Assembly (NCBI GenBank): GCA_020722565.1
Contig: DYKO01000004.1
Coordinates: 1 to 64,000 of the forward strand
DNA length: 64,000 nucleotides
Source: Rikenella microfusus
Lineage (GTDB): Bacteria; Bacteroidota; Bacteroidia; Bacteroidales; Tenuifilaceae
Direction: 5' to 3'
Shown here: positions 46,988 through 54,974 of the stretch, piece after piece
How the letters are laid out: every line of letters begins with the position of its first letter
How positions within the stretch are numbered: position 1 is the first letter of the stretch
Notes under the pieces: generated by a model
Told to the model about the DNA's origin: nothing
The model's input: only the letters and a program-made list of their open reading frames with translations
Database searches by the model: none
Position numbers and translations under genes: made by a program

Positions 46988-47833
46988 ATGGCTGATATAG
47001 ATTTTTTAAAGAAAATGGCGGCACAGGTTCGCCGCGATGTTATTCGTATGGTTCATAAGCCCGCCAGTGGGCATCCCGGAGGCTCGTTGGGCTGTGCCGA
47101 TTTTTTCACTGCCCTTTACTTTGATGTGCTCAACATCAACCCACAAAACTTTAGCATGGATGGCATTGGCGAGGATATTTTCTTTTTATCAAACGGACAC
47201 CTTTCGGCTGCTTGGTACAGCGTACTGGCCCGCAGGGGATATTTCGATAAATCAGAACTTTCAACATTTCGCCTAATTAACTCACGACTGCAAGGTCATC
47301 CCACTCCTGCCGAGCATCTGCCTGGAGTAAGGATTGCATCGGGCTCGCTGGGGCAGGGGCTTTCTGTAGCCTGCGGAGCAGCTCTTGCCAAAAAACTTAA
47401 TGGCGATAAGAATCTGGTTTACTCGCTCCACGGCGATGGTGAGTTGCAAGAGGGTCAAATCTGGGAGGCTGCCCTTTTTGCCGCAGCAAAAAAGATTGAT
47501 AACCTGATTGCCACCATCGACTATAACGGCAGGCAAATTGATGGTCCAGTGGACAAAGTGATTTCACTTGGCAATTTAAAAGCAAAGTGGTTAGCCTTTG
47601 GCTGGGAGGTATTGGAAACCAACGGAAATGAAATGGAAAAGCTTTTGACCACACTGGCCGAGGCCAAAGCAAAAACCGAAAATGGGAAACCTGTAGTAAT
47701 ACTCATGCAAACTGAAATGGGCATGGGAGTCGATTTCATGATGGGTACCCACAAGTGGCATGGTAAAGCACCCAACGAAGAGGAATTTTCGCGGGCTATG
47801 GCTCAACTTCCCGAAGCCATTGGGGATTTTTAG
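46988..47833 (+). CDS. transketolase, N-terminal (TPP-binding) subunit
   Basis: This 281-residue thiamine-diphosphate-binding half of transketolase has KPASGHPGGSLGCADF, the GDG...N motif (HGDGELQEGQIWEAALFA then IDYNGRQIDG) and MGMGVDFMMG. The pyrimidine-binding half is the separate gene at 48301. In between lies a methylglyoxal-synthase-like gene. Split transketolases act as alpha2beta2-like assemblies in the non-oxidative pentose phosphate pathway. Confidence 0.94.
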   Translation: MADIDFLKKMAAQVRRDVIRMVHKPASGHPGGSLGCADFFTALYFDVLNINPQNFSMDGIGEDIFFLSNGHLSAAWYSVLARRGYFDKSELSTFRLINSRLQGHPTPAEHLPGVRIASGSLGQGLSVACGAALAKKLNGDKNLVYSLHGDGELQEGQIWEAALFAAAKKIDNLIATIDYNGRQIDGPVDKVISLGNLKAKWLAFGWEVLETNGNEMEKLLTTLAEAKAKTENGKPVVILMQTEMGMGVDFMMGTHKWHGKAPNEEEFSRAMAQLPEAIGDF

Positions 47834-47869
47834 AAAGTTTTTAAGGTATCAACATAAAATTGTATAAAA

Positions 47870-48271
47870 ATGCAGAACATTGCCCTAATTGCTCACGATG
47901 CCAAAAAACCTGAACTGGCAAGGTTTTTAAAAGGGCACGAGGATTGGCTTCCTGGCGTTAATCTGCTAGCAACCGGTCGTACCGCGGAGTTTCTCGAAGA
48001 ACAGGGCATCAAATGCCGCCATCTTAGCCCCGGGGTTTCTGGTGGTTACATTGAGATTACCAATATGATTGAGCGTGGCGAGGTGGATATCGTAATCTTT
48101 TTGCGCGACCACAAGGTGGTTCAGCCACATCACGAGGATATCCGCAGGCTACTTGAGGCATGCAACATAAAAAACATCCCCCTTGCCACAAACCAAGCCA
48201 CCGCCGAACTTGTTATTTTAGGTCTGATTCGCAAAGAGGCCATTGAGCGCATGAAACGAAATGCTGAATAA
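47870..48271 (+). CDS. methylglyoxal-synthase-like protein lacking the catalytic Asp
   Basis: This 133-residue MGS-fold protein has His9 and Lys12/13 in AHDAKK, phosphate-loop TGRT (35-38), His87 and Asp90 (PHHED) and the end motif [14 protein letters not shown]. In methylglyoxal synthase the catalytic Asp lies in SGPLGGDQQ. Here the matching segment is [10 protein letters not shown], with Tyr60 in the Asp position. It probably still binds a triose phosphate or phosphate but may not make methylglyoxal. It sits between the two transketolase subunit genes (gaps 36 and 29 bases), suggesting a regulatory or substrate-sensing role. Automated annotation would call it mgsA. Confidence 0.85.
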   Translation: MQNIALIAHDAKKPELARFLKGHEDWLPGVNLLATGRTAEFLEEQGIKCRHLSPGVSGGYIEITNMIERGEVDIVIFLRDHKVVQPHHEDIRRLLEACNIKNIPLATNQATAELVILGLIRKEAIERMKRNAE

Positions 48272-48300
48272 AACGTATTAACCAGTTTTTTAATCAAACA

Positions 48301-49251
48301 ATGCTATTTACCTCATCAGGAAATAAGGATACCCGCTCAGGATTTGGCGCGGGCTTACACGAACTCGGACGTCATAATCCTAATGTTGTGGCACTTTGTG
48401 CCGATCTGGTTGGCTCCCTAAAAATGGACGATTTCATTAAGGAAAACCCCGAACGGTTCTTTCAGGTTGGAATTGCTGAAGCCAATATGATTGGCTTGGC
48501 TGCAGGGCTTACCATTGGGGGAAAAATTCCTTTTGCCGGTACTTTTGCAGCCTTTGCCACTGGCCGTGTTTACGACCAAATCCGCCAAAGTGTAGCCTAC
48601 TCCAATAAAAACGTTAAAATTTGCGCATCGCATGCCGGTTTAACCCTTGGCGAGGATGGCGCTACGCACCAAATGCTTGAAGACATCGGGCTTATGAAGA
48701 TGCTGCCCAACATGACCGTTGTTGTTCCGTGCGACTATAACCAGACCAAGGCTGCAACTCTTGCCATTGCAGATTACTACGGACCGGTTTACCTAAGGTT
48801 TGGCCGTCCGGCAGTTCCCAACTTCACCCCAGCCAACCAAAAATTTGAAATAGGAAAGGCTCAGCTTCTTAAAGAGGGAAAGCAGGTAAGCATATTTGCC
48901 ACAGGCCATATGGTTTGGAAGGCATTGCTTGCAGCCGATATACTTGAGCAACAGGGAGTCGATGCCGAGGTCATCAACATACACACCATCAAACCCCTCG
49001 ACACCGAGGCCATACTCAAATCCGTAAGCAAAACCCAAGGTGCCGTAACCGCCGAGGAGCACATGATGAACGGTGGAATGGGCGATAGTATCGCTCAGCT
49101 GTTGGCACGTAAGTTACCCACTCCAATTGAGATGGTTGCCGTTAACGATGTTTTTGGCGAAAGCGGCACCCCCGACGACCTAATGGTAAAATACGGATTG
49201 GACACGCCAAATATTGTGGACGCAGCACTTAAGGTATTGGCACGTAAGTAA
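48301..49251 (+). CDS. transketolase, C-terminal (pyrimidine-binding) subunit
   Basis: This 316-residue protein has the transketolase PYR domain: [15 protein letters not shown] with its catalytic Glu, [38 protein letters not shown] and [12 protein letters not shown]-terminal swivel domain follows ([26 protein letters not shown]). It completes the enzyme begun at 46988. The sigma-factor gene starts 13 bases after its stop. Confidence 0.94.
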   Translation: MLFTSSGNKDTRSGFGAGLHELGRHNPNVVALCADLVGSLKMDDFIKENPERFFQVGIAEANMIGLAAGLTIGGKIPFAGTFAAFATGRVYDQIRQSVAYSNKNVKICASHAGLTLGEDGATHQMLEDIGLMKMLPNMTVVVPCDYNQTKAATLAIADYYGPVYLRFGRPAVPNFTPANQKFEIGKAQLLKEGKQVSIFATGHMVWKALLAADILEQQGVDAEVINIHTIKPLDTEAILKSVSKTQGAVTAEEHMMNGGMGDSIAQLLARKLPTPIEMVAVNDVFGESGTPDDLMVKYGLDTPNIVDAALKVLARK

Positions 49252-49264
49252 TCCGTAACACCCT

Positions 49265-49813
49265 ATGAGTCAACTTTCCGACAGTGAACTGCTCAAAATG
49301 TTTCGGAACCCCGATACGAAACATTACGCATTCAACCTGTTGGTCAGAAAGTACCAGGAGCGGCTCTACTGGCATATTCGTAAAATTGTTATCAGCCACG
49401 ATGATGCCGATGATGTAATCCAAAACACACTTATGAAGGTTTGGGGGGGATTAGAAACTTTTCGCGAGGACTCGCAAATTTTCACATGGCTTTACCGTAT
49501 TGCCACCAACGAGGCGCTTACGTTTCTTAAAAAGAAACGAACCCGTTTCCTATTGCCCTTGGGCGATGTTGAGCAACAACTCATGCGCACCCTCGAAAGC
49601 GACCCATTCATCGATGGTGATGCCACCCAGTTAAAGTTACAAAAGGCAATACTGCAGCTGCCCGAAAAACAGAGGCTGGTGTTCAATATGAAGTATTTTG
49701 AGGAAATGAAGTATGAGGAGATGTCAGAAATTTTGGGTACATCGGTTGGAGCACTAAAGGCATCGTTTCATCATGCCGTTAAAAAAATTGAAAAATTAAT
49801 GGAGGAGGATTAA
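49265..49813 (+). CDS. ECF-type RNA polymerase sigma factor
   Basis: This 182-residue protein has sigma region 2 (FNLLVRKYQERLYWHIRKI, DDADDVIQNTLMKVW, FTWLYRIATNEAL) and region 4 (LQLPEKQRLVFNMKYFEEM, YEEMSEILGTSVGALKASFHHAVKKI). It starts 13 bases after the transketolase gene, so it may be read from that promoter as well as its own. A membrane protein gene of the size expected for an anti-sigma factor follows. Confidence 0.93.
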   Translation: MSQLSDSELLKMFRNPDTKHYAFNLLVRKYQERLYWHIRKIVISHDDADDVIQNTLMKVWGGLETFREDSQIFTWLYRIATNEALTFLKKKRTRFLLPLGDVEQQLMRTLESDPFIDGDATQLKLQKAILQLPEKQRLVFNMKYFEEMKYEEMSEILGTSVGALKASFHHAVKKIEKLMEED

Positions 49814-49885
49814 ACCATTGTCGGTTGCTCCCATCATAATTTTGGATATCAAGCAATAGCGCAAAACAAAGAGGAGGATTGAGCG

Positions 49886-50320
49886 ATGAAAGGAAAACAG
49901 GAATTTGAACGTAAGCTACCCTTTAGGGTTCCCGAAGGTTACTTCGATGAGCTCCCTACCAGAGTACAGAAGCGCATTGCAGCCTCTGAAGGACAATCCC
50001 AATCCAGAAAATGGGTAACTTTGAAATCACAACTGGCATTCGCCGCAGGCTTTGCCTTTATGGCACTGCTGGGTTACTTTGGATACTATATGGCTCGCCC
50101 GCTCATGCACAACCAGTTAGAGCGGCCCAAAACCGATTATGTTGAAATTGTAAGCCGAACCATTTACGATTTCGATGACATAGAACTCTACAGAGCTGTT
50201 GAAAACAAAAAACGCTCCGATAGCATTAAGAATGCCATGCAAGACATGCCCCATCGCCTATACATCAGAAGCAGCAACTGCATTACTATAATTGACGAAA
50301 AGAAAGAAATTAAACCATGA
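49886..50320 (+). CDS. single-pass membrane protein, possible anti-sigma factor
   Basis: This 144-residue protein has a strong ribosome-binding site (GAGGAGGA) ahead of ATG 49886. The N-terminus (FRVPEGYFDELPTRVQKRI) is the typical cytosolic start of Bacteroidota proteins encoded next to sigma factors. A transmembrane helix occupies about residues 51-69 (LAFAAGFAFMALLGYFGYY), and a short periplasmic tail follows. The role as anti-sigma factor is inferred from position and topology, since no zinc-binding ASD motif is seen. It overlaps the next gene by 4 bases. Confidence 0.7.
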   Translation: MKGKQEFERKLPFRVPEGYFDELPTRVQKRIAASEGQSQSRKWVTLKSQLAFAAGFAFMALLGYFGYYMARPLMHNQLERPKTDYVEIVSRTIYDFDDIELYRAVENKKRSDSIKNAMQDMPHRLYIRSSNCITIIDEKKEIKP

Positions 50321-50757
50321 GGCAACTTACAGCCATACTCACTCTTGCCCTTTTAGTGGCTTTGGGTCTTAAAGTAACAGCCCAAACCGATACGGAAAAA
50401 GTTCTGAAAGCCGAGAAAGTGGCATTTCTTACCAAAAAATTGGAGCTCACACAAGATGAGGCCAAAAAGTTTTGGCCCTTGTACGATGAATACTGGGGAA
50501 AAAAGATTGATATCCTTAACAATCGCTATAATTTGGCCGAGGATTTCATTAAAAAAATTAATAACCTTAACGAAAAGGAGGCCATTGATTATGCCAACCG
50601 CTACATAGAATCGCAGAAACTCGAGGTTGAGTTGATGGATGAATTTAACAAGCGCTTTTTAGGTATACTGCCACCCAAAAAGGTGATGCTCCTTTATCAA
50701 TCGAACTACGAGTTCAAAAACTACCTGCTTCAAAAAGTTAAGGAGACAAAAAAATAA
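50317..50757 (+). CDS. small exported helical protein, Spy/CpxP-like in design
   Basis: This 146-residue protein has a signal peptide (residues 1-23, LALLVALGLKVTAQT) followed by a mostly helical, charged body (KLELTQDEAKKFWPLYDEY, AEDFIKKINNLNEKEAID). The LTxxQAxKFWPLYxEY-type phrase recurs in small periplasmic proteins of Bacteroidota encoded with ECF sigma factors. It overlaps the membrane-protein gene by ATGA and so belongs to the sigma operon. It could be an envelope-stress sensor or chaperone. The function is unproven. Confidence 0.72.
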   Translation: MRQLTAILTLALLVALGLKVTAQTDTEKVLKAEKVAFLTKKLELTQDEAKKFWPLYDEYWGKKIDILNNRYNLAEDFIKKINNLNEKEAIDYANRYIESQKLEVELMDEFNKRFLGILPPKKVMLLYQSNYEFKNYLLQKVKETKK

Positions 50758-50786
50758 TTTTTCCTAATTATTATTTTAACTTTTTT

Positions 50787-50820
50787 TACATTTGTCGGGT
50801 TCAAACCCGATATTTTTTTG
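50787..50820 (+). promoter_or_regulatory. -7 element followed by hairpin and T-run
   Basis: TACATTTG (50787-50794) fits the -7 consensus. A perfect 7-bp inverted repeat TCGGGTT-CA-AACCCGA (50795-50810) and TATTTTTTT follow at once, 3 bases before ATG 50823. It may be the terminator of the upstream sigma operon, an operator or a leader hairpin for the SiaC-like gene. Confidence 0.45.
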
Positions 50821-50822
50821 AT

Positions 50823-51230
50823 ATGGTTAACGAGGAGAAAGTTTCAGAACTGATTGATTTATTTATTCCTGCAACAACCGAAACGCCAGAGATTAGGTGT
50901 GAGAAGGAAAAAGGGCGTGTAACGCTTGTGGGTAATCTAATACCCAGTGACCCTCAATCGTTTTTTGCTCCTATTCAACGATGGTTAAACATGTATGTTG
51001 AGGGGTACTCACCTGCCAGCATAACCATTGAGTTTTATCTTACCTTTATAAATGGCAGCTCCGCTCGCCATTTAGTCAAAATTCTCAAATACCTCGAAGA
51101 GGTACATGCAAAAGGCTTACCCGTTAAAATTATCTGCCATTATGAAAACGACGATGTTGACATGAAGGAGTGGGGTAAAGATTTAAGCATGGCATTATGC
51201 TACCCAGTTGAACTGGTTGAAATCAACTAA
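50823..51230 (+). CDS. SiaC-family (DUF1987) regulatory phosphoprotein
   Basis: This 135-residue single-domain protein (TPEIRCEKEKGRVTLVGN, FFAPIQRWLNMYVEGY, FYLTFINGSSARHLVKIL) fits the SiaC/DUF1987 family, in which a Ser/Thr near the NxSS motif is switched by a partner kinase and phosphatase. Here the motif is INGSS, with Gly where characterised SiaC has the phosphorylated Thr. No SiaA/SiaB-type gene is adjacent. A strong terminator follows at 51253-51281. Confidence 0.75.
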   Translation: MVNEEKVSELIDLFIPATTETPEIRCEKEKGRVTLVGNLIPSDPQSFFAPIQRWLNMYVEGYSPASITIEFYLTFINGSSARHLVKILKYLEEVHAKGLPVKIICHYENDDVDMKEWGKDLSMALCYPVELVEIN

Positions 51231-51252
51231 TAGTAAAGCAGCAAAAAATAAT

Positions 51253-51281
51253 AAAAGCAAGGCAGAGGCCTTGCTTTTATT
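51253..51281 (+). terminator. intrinsic terminator after the SiaC-like gene
   Basis: A perfect 11-bp stem (AAAAGCAAGGC at 51253-51263, GCCTTGCTTTT at 51268-51278) with a 4-base loop is followed by ATTCTATT. Confidence 0.85.
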
Positions 51282-51313
51282 CTATTCACCCTGAAAGTTG
51301 CCCATAATTAAGT

Positions 51314-51321
51314 TATCTTTG
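51314..51321 (+). promoter_or_regulatory. candidate -7 element TATCTTTG of sufE
   Basis: It fits TAnnTTTG and lies 12 bases before ATG 51334. The sequence is the same octamer as the sufB -7 element. The nearest TTG (51298-51300) is too close for a standard -33. Confidence 0.4.
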
Positions 51322-51333
51322 TAAAAAAACACC

Positions 51334-51765
51334 ATGTCAGTTAACGATATACAAAACGCCATTATTGATGAGTTTAGCATTTTCGATAATTGGATGGACC
51401 GCTACCAGCAGCTAATTGAGTACGGAAAGGAACTGCTCCCCATTGATGAGCGCAAGCGCACCGAACAGTATCTCATCCAGGGTTGTCAAAGCAAGGTATG
51501 GCTCGACGCTGAGCTGCGCGATGGTAAAATCTACTTCACCGCCGATAGCGATGCCATTATAACTAAGGGAATTGTGGCGCTGCTTATCAAGGTGCTCTCG
51601 GGCCGCACCCCCGATGAAATTTTAAATGCCGAACTATACTTTATCGATAAAATTGGCCTCAAGGAAAACCTCTCTCCCACCCGTAGTAACGGGCTGTTGG
51701 CCATGGTTAAGCAGATGCGAATGTATGCTCTAGCTTTCAAAACAAAATTGGAACAGGCCGGTTAA
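51334..51765 (+). CDS. sufE: sulfur acceptor protein SufE
   Basis: This 143-residue protein accepts persulfide from SufS. The active-site Cys lies in LIQGCQSKVWL. The C-terminal FIDKIGLKENLSPTRSNGL is typical. It starts a unit of its own, about 10 kb from the main suf operon, and is followed by the SufT-like gene 48 bases on. The separation suggests SufS/SufE pairing without co-transcription. Confidence 0.93.
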   Translation: MSVNDIQNAIIDEFSIFDNWMDRYQQLIEYGKELLPIDERKRTEQYLIQGCQSKVWLDAELRDGKIYFTADSDAIITKGIVALLIKVLSGRTPDEILNAELYFIDKIGLKENLSPTRSNGLLAMVKQMRMYALAFKTKLEQAG

Positions 51766-51813
51766 ACCATTACGGCACTTACTTGTTACTTCAAAAAACT
51801 AAATTTTAGTACT

Positions 51814-52128
51814 ATGCGTAACGAATTGGAAATCCAAACCGATATTGTGAAAATCCTTAAGAGAATTCACGACCCCGAAATACCCGTAAACATCTACGAC
51901 CTAGGTTTAATTTATGAGATTGATGTGGACGATAACCGGAAGGTTACCATTACCATGACCCTTACTGCCCCCAACTGTCCGTTAGCCGACCAAGTTGTGG
52001 AAGAGGTACACGAAAAGGTATCCAAAATTGATGACGTTACCGAAGTAGAAGTTCACCTAACCTTTGACCCACCCTGGGATAAGAGCCGGATGAGCGACGA
52101 GGCCATGCTGGAACTGGGTTTTCTGTAG
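51814..52128 (+). CDS. SufT/DUF59-type Fe-S assembly factor
   Basis: This 104-residue MIP18-family protein has DPEIPVNIYDLGLIYEID, TMTLTAPNCPLADQ with the conserved Cys, and TFDPPWDKSRMSDEA at the end. Such proteins help deliver Fe-S clusters to targets. It is paired with sufE here. Plain DUF59 members are sometimes labelled sufT, sometimes only metal-sulfur cluster assembly factor, so I leave the symbol blank. Confidence 0.9.
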   Translation: MRNELEIQTDIVKILKRIHDPEIPVNIYDLGLIYEIDVDDNRKVTITMTLTAPNCPLADQVVEEVHEKVSKIDDVTEVEVHLTFDPPWDKSRMSDEAMLELGFL

Positions 52129-52135
52129 CTGTGTC

Positions 52136-53047
52136 ATGGGAACAAAAAGCCAAAGCCGAGCCTACCTATTTGCCTCATTTGTGGTACTCTTTTGGGGAAC
52201 CTCTGCTACGGCTTTTAAAATCGGCCTCAAACACATTGAACCCATACAGCTACTTTTTTGGTCTTCGTTTTCAGCTTCAATTATTCTTTTTTCAATTCTT
52301 TTATTCCAGAATAAACTCGAATTGATACAGTTTCGTTCGAAAAGTGATTTTGCACTCTCAATGGCCGAAGCGCTGCTGAACCCGTTTCTCTACTATTTAG
52401 TGCTATTTAAGGCTTACAATCTACTCCCGACTCAAGTAGCCCAACCGCTTAACTACATCTGGCCCATTGTGCTGGTTGTTCTTTCTGCGATAATTCTAAA
52501 ACACCCCCTTCATCTCACCGATATCACTGCATTATTGATTAGCCTTACCGGAGTAGCATTCATTTCGTCGCAGGGGAACCCAAATATTTTTGCAAAAACC
52601 AACCCTAAGGGGGTTCTTCTTGCTATTGGCAGTTCAATTATCTGGGCGGGTTTTTGGATTGTTAACATGTACGATAAGCACCGCGACGTGGTAGCAAAAC
52701 TTTTTATCAGTTTTTCAATGGCCACTTTTTTTACATTGATATATATGCTGTTAACCGATAATTCACCCGTATTCAACCTGAATGGTTTTGCAACGTCAGT
52801 TTATATTGGTGCATTCGAAATGGGAATAACCTTTGTGCTTTGGCTAAAAGCATTAAATAGCGCTACAAATACAGCACGATTGGGTAATTTTTCCTATCTT
52901 GTTCCCTTTATTGCATTACTTTTTATAAGTATTGTGCTCAAAGAAAAAATTGTATGGACCACTCTGTTGGGGCTTTCCCTGATAATTGGCGCCATCATTT
53001 TTCAGCAAGTTTTTGCCAAAAGAACCGTAAAAAACAGTGATTCATGA
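52136..53047 (+). CDS. EamA/DMT-family transporter
   Basis: This 303-residue protein has ten predicted transmembrane helices in two EamA repeats (repeat 1: LFWGTSATAFKIGLKHIEP to about residue 138; repeat 2 from GVLLAIGSSIIWAGFWIV). The substrate is unknown; relatives export amino acids or metabolites. It starts 7 bases after the SufT-like gene and overlaps the protease gene by 4 bases, so the sufE-sufT-eamA-S41 run is probably one transcript. Confidence 0.9.
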   Translation: MGTKSQSRAYLFASFVVLFWGTSATAFKIGLKHIEPIQLLFWSSFSASIILFSILLFQNKLELIQFRSKSDFALSMAEALLNPFLYYLVLFKAYNLLPTQVAQPLNYIWPIVLVVLSAIILKHPLHLTDITALLISLTGVAFISSQGNPNIFAKTNPKGVLLAIGSSIIWAGFWIVNMYDKHRDVVAKLFISFSMATFFTLIYMLLTDNSPVFNLNGFATSVYIGAFEMGITFVLWLKALNSATNTARLGNFSYLVPFIALLFISIVLKEKIVWTTLLGLSLIIGAIIFQQVFAKRTVKNSDS

Positions 53048-54306
53048 AACGATTGGGCTATAAAATACTCTTGTTTGCAGGACTACTGGCCATGTACTCC
53101 TGTGAAAAAGACGATTCAAAAATCAATGTAAACAAAGAGGTGTACAACCTTATGAAGGACTGGTACTACTGGTACGATCAGCTTCCCGAAGTTAACCCAA
53201 ACGCCTATCCCGATCCCAAAAAGTTAGTTGAAGCAATACGTGTGAACCCGCCAGATCGATGGAGCTACGTAACCACAAAGCAGGAATACGAAGCCTACTA
53301 CAAACAATCTGAGTATATTGGTTTCGGTTTTGGGTCGGCGTTTACCCAAGACTCAAGGCTATTTATAACCTTTGTTTTTAAATCGTCGCAGCTATATGCT
53401 GCTGGAATTCGAAGGGGTTGGGAAATCCAAAGCATCGATGGACAAACCCCTACCCCAAGCAACTTTTCGGAGCTTCTAGGTCCACCCGAAGTTGGAATTG
53501 CCAAAACCTTTATTCTCAGATCCCCAACAGGACAGGTTGTAGAACAAACTTTTGTAAAAAGTTCAATCGACATGAATTCGGTTCTAATGGATACAATCTA
53601 CAATTTTAATGGGGAAAAAGTGGGTTACTTTGTACTCAAAAGTTTCGTTGAAAAAACAGCGGATGAACTTGAGACTGTTTTTCAAAAATTTAAGAACGAA
53701 AATATTCATGAACTAATTTGTGATCTACGGTATAACCAAGGTGGGCTAGTTGGCGTTTCAAAAATTTTGGGCAGTTTGCTATATTCTGTTAACGATACTA
53801 ATACAGTTTTTGGTAACTATGTGCATAATAACAAAAAATCTGAAAAGAACTCTACAATTTACTTCACGCCAAAAGCAAATGCACTATCCTTAAGCCAGGT
53901 TTTGTTCATTACCACTGAGAGCACAGCTTCAGCCAGTGAACTAGTAATTAATGCGCTAAAACCGTACCTAAACGTTACCCTTATAGGCAGCAGGACCCAT
54001 GGTAAACCCGTCGGTATGTATTCGTTCTCGTTTACTGATCCATCTATCGACTGGTTAATAGTTCCTATTTGCTTCACAATCCGCAATGCAAACAATGAGG
54101 GCGATTACTATGATGGCATTCAAGTAAACATCGAGGCAGATGATGATATTTTTACACCCTTTGGTGAAACATCCGAGGGAAGCCTTAATGCTGCTCTAAG
54201 CCACTTAGGAATAAGTATAAAAGGGAAAGGACCAAATGTAAAACATCCTACAAAAGCATCAACAATAACAGGAAAAGGGCTGTACGAGGAAGTTGGCGCA
54301 TGGTAG
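53044..54306 (+). CDS. S41 family peptidase lipoprotein
   Basis: This 420-residue protein has a lipoprotein signal (LAMYSC, Cys20) followed by the acidic EKDDSK. An N-terminal helical region leads to a PDZ-like segment (RRGWEIQSIDGQTP). The tail-specific protease core follows: VGYFVLKSFVEKTADEL, LRYNQGGLVG, catalytic Ser in TTESTASASELVINAL and Lys in GSRTHGKPVG. It is a C-terminal-processing-like serine protease of the envelope. The target is unknown. Confidence 0.92.
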   Translation: MKRLGYKILLFAGLLAMYSCEKDDSKINVNKEVYNLMKDWYYWYDQLPEVNPNAYPDPKKLVEAIRVNPPDRWSYVTTKQEYEAYYKQSEYIGFGFGSAFTQDSRLFITFVFKSSQLYAAGIRRGWEIQSIDGQTPTPSNFSELLGPPEVGIAKTFILRSPTGQVVEQTFVKSSIDMNSVLMDTIYNFNGEKVGYFVLKSFVEKTADELETVFQKFKNENIHELICDLRYNQGGLVGVSKILGSLLYSVNDTNTVFGNYVHNNKKSEKNSTIYFTPKANALSLSQVLFITTESTASASELVINALKPYLNVTLIGSRTHGKPVGMYSFSFTDPSIDWLIVPICFTIRNANNEGDYYDGIQVNIEADDDIFTPFGETSEGSLNAALSHLGISIKGKGPNVKHPTKASTITGKGLYEEVGAW

Positions 54307-54346
54307 CAAGTACCTATAATTTGTTTTTTAATTCTACCTTCAAGTA

Positions 54347-54904
54347 ATGATATTACCCAGAAGCATTTTAGGAATCGACCCAGGAACCAACATTCTGGGG
54401 TATGGAGTTGTGCGATGCACCGGGAAAAATTCCATCAAATTGGTGGTACTGGGTGTAATAGAACTTAAGAAGTTTCCCGATCATTACACTAAGCTAAAAG
54501 TTATTTACGAAAGGGTTCAGCATTTGGTTGACCAGTATAAACCAAATGAGGTAGCCATTGAAGCCCCCTTTTACGGCAAGAATGTTCAAAGTATGCTTAA
54601 GCTTGGCCGAGCCCAAGGTGTTGCCATGGCAGCCGTGCTTTCACGCTCAATTCCAATTTATGAATACGCCCCCCGAAAAATTAAACTTGCCATAACAGGC
54701 GTTGGTAGCGCATCAAAGGAGCAGGTGGCGGCTATGCTAAAGAATATTTTGGGAGAAAAGGATTTTGACCAAAAATACATGGATGCCACCGATGGTTTAG
54801 CTGCTGCAGTTTGTCATTTCTTTCAGGGCGAATATTCGTTGAGCGATGACAAACCTCGGAATTGGGAAGATTTTGTTATGAAAAATCCCAACCGAATAAA
54901 ATAA
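54347..54904 (+). CDS. ruvC: crossover junction endodeoxyribonuclease RuvC
   Basis: This 185-residue Holliday-junction resolvase has catalytic acidic residues in place: Asp11 (LGIDPGTNILGYG), Glu72 (IEAPFYGKN), Asp146 and Asp149 (DATDGLAAAVCH). The length is normal. The stop is followed at once by a bidirectional terminator shared with the convergent aminotransferase gene. ruvA and ruvB are not in the window. Confidence 0.96.
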   Translation: MILPRSILGIDPGTNILGYGVVRCTGKNSIKLVVLGVIELKKFPDHYTKLKVIYERVQHLVDQYKPNEVAIEAPFYGKNVQSMLKLGRAQGVAMAAVLSRSIPIYEYAPRKIKLAITGVGSASKEQVAAMLKNILGEKDFDQKYMDATDGLAAAVCHFFQGEYSLSDDKPRNWEDFVMKNPNRIK

Positions 54905-54926
54905 AATGATAATCTCCTTAAAAAAT

Positions 54927-54954
54927 AAAACCCCGATAAAGGCATCGGGGTTTT
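54927..54954. terminator. bidirectional terminator between ruvC and the aminotransferase gene
   Basis: A perfect 11-bp stem (AAAACCCCGAT at 54927-54937, ATCGGGGTTTT at 54944-54954) with a 6-base loop has A-run and T-run ends, so it can serve both converging genes. Confidence 0.85.
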
Positions 54955-54974
54955 AAATTAACAGTTAAACCATA

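Noticed and set aside
47870-48271. Plain annotation as functional mgsA
   Set aside because: The catalytic GGD motif is GGY, so the reaction should not be assumed.
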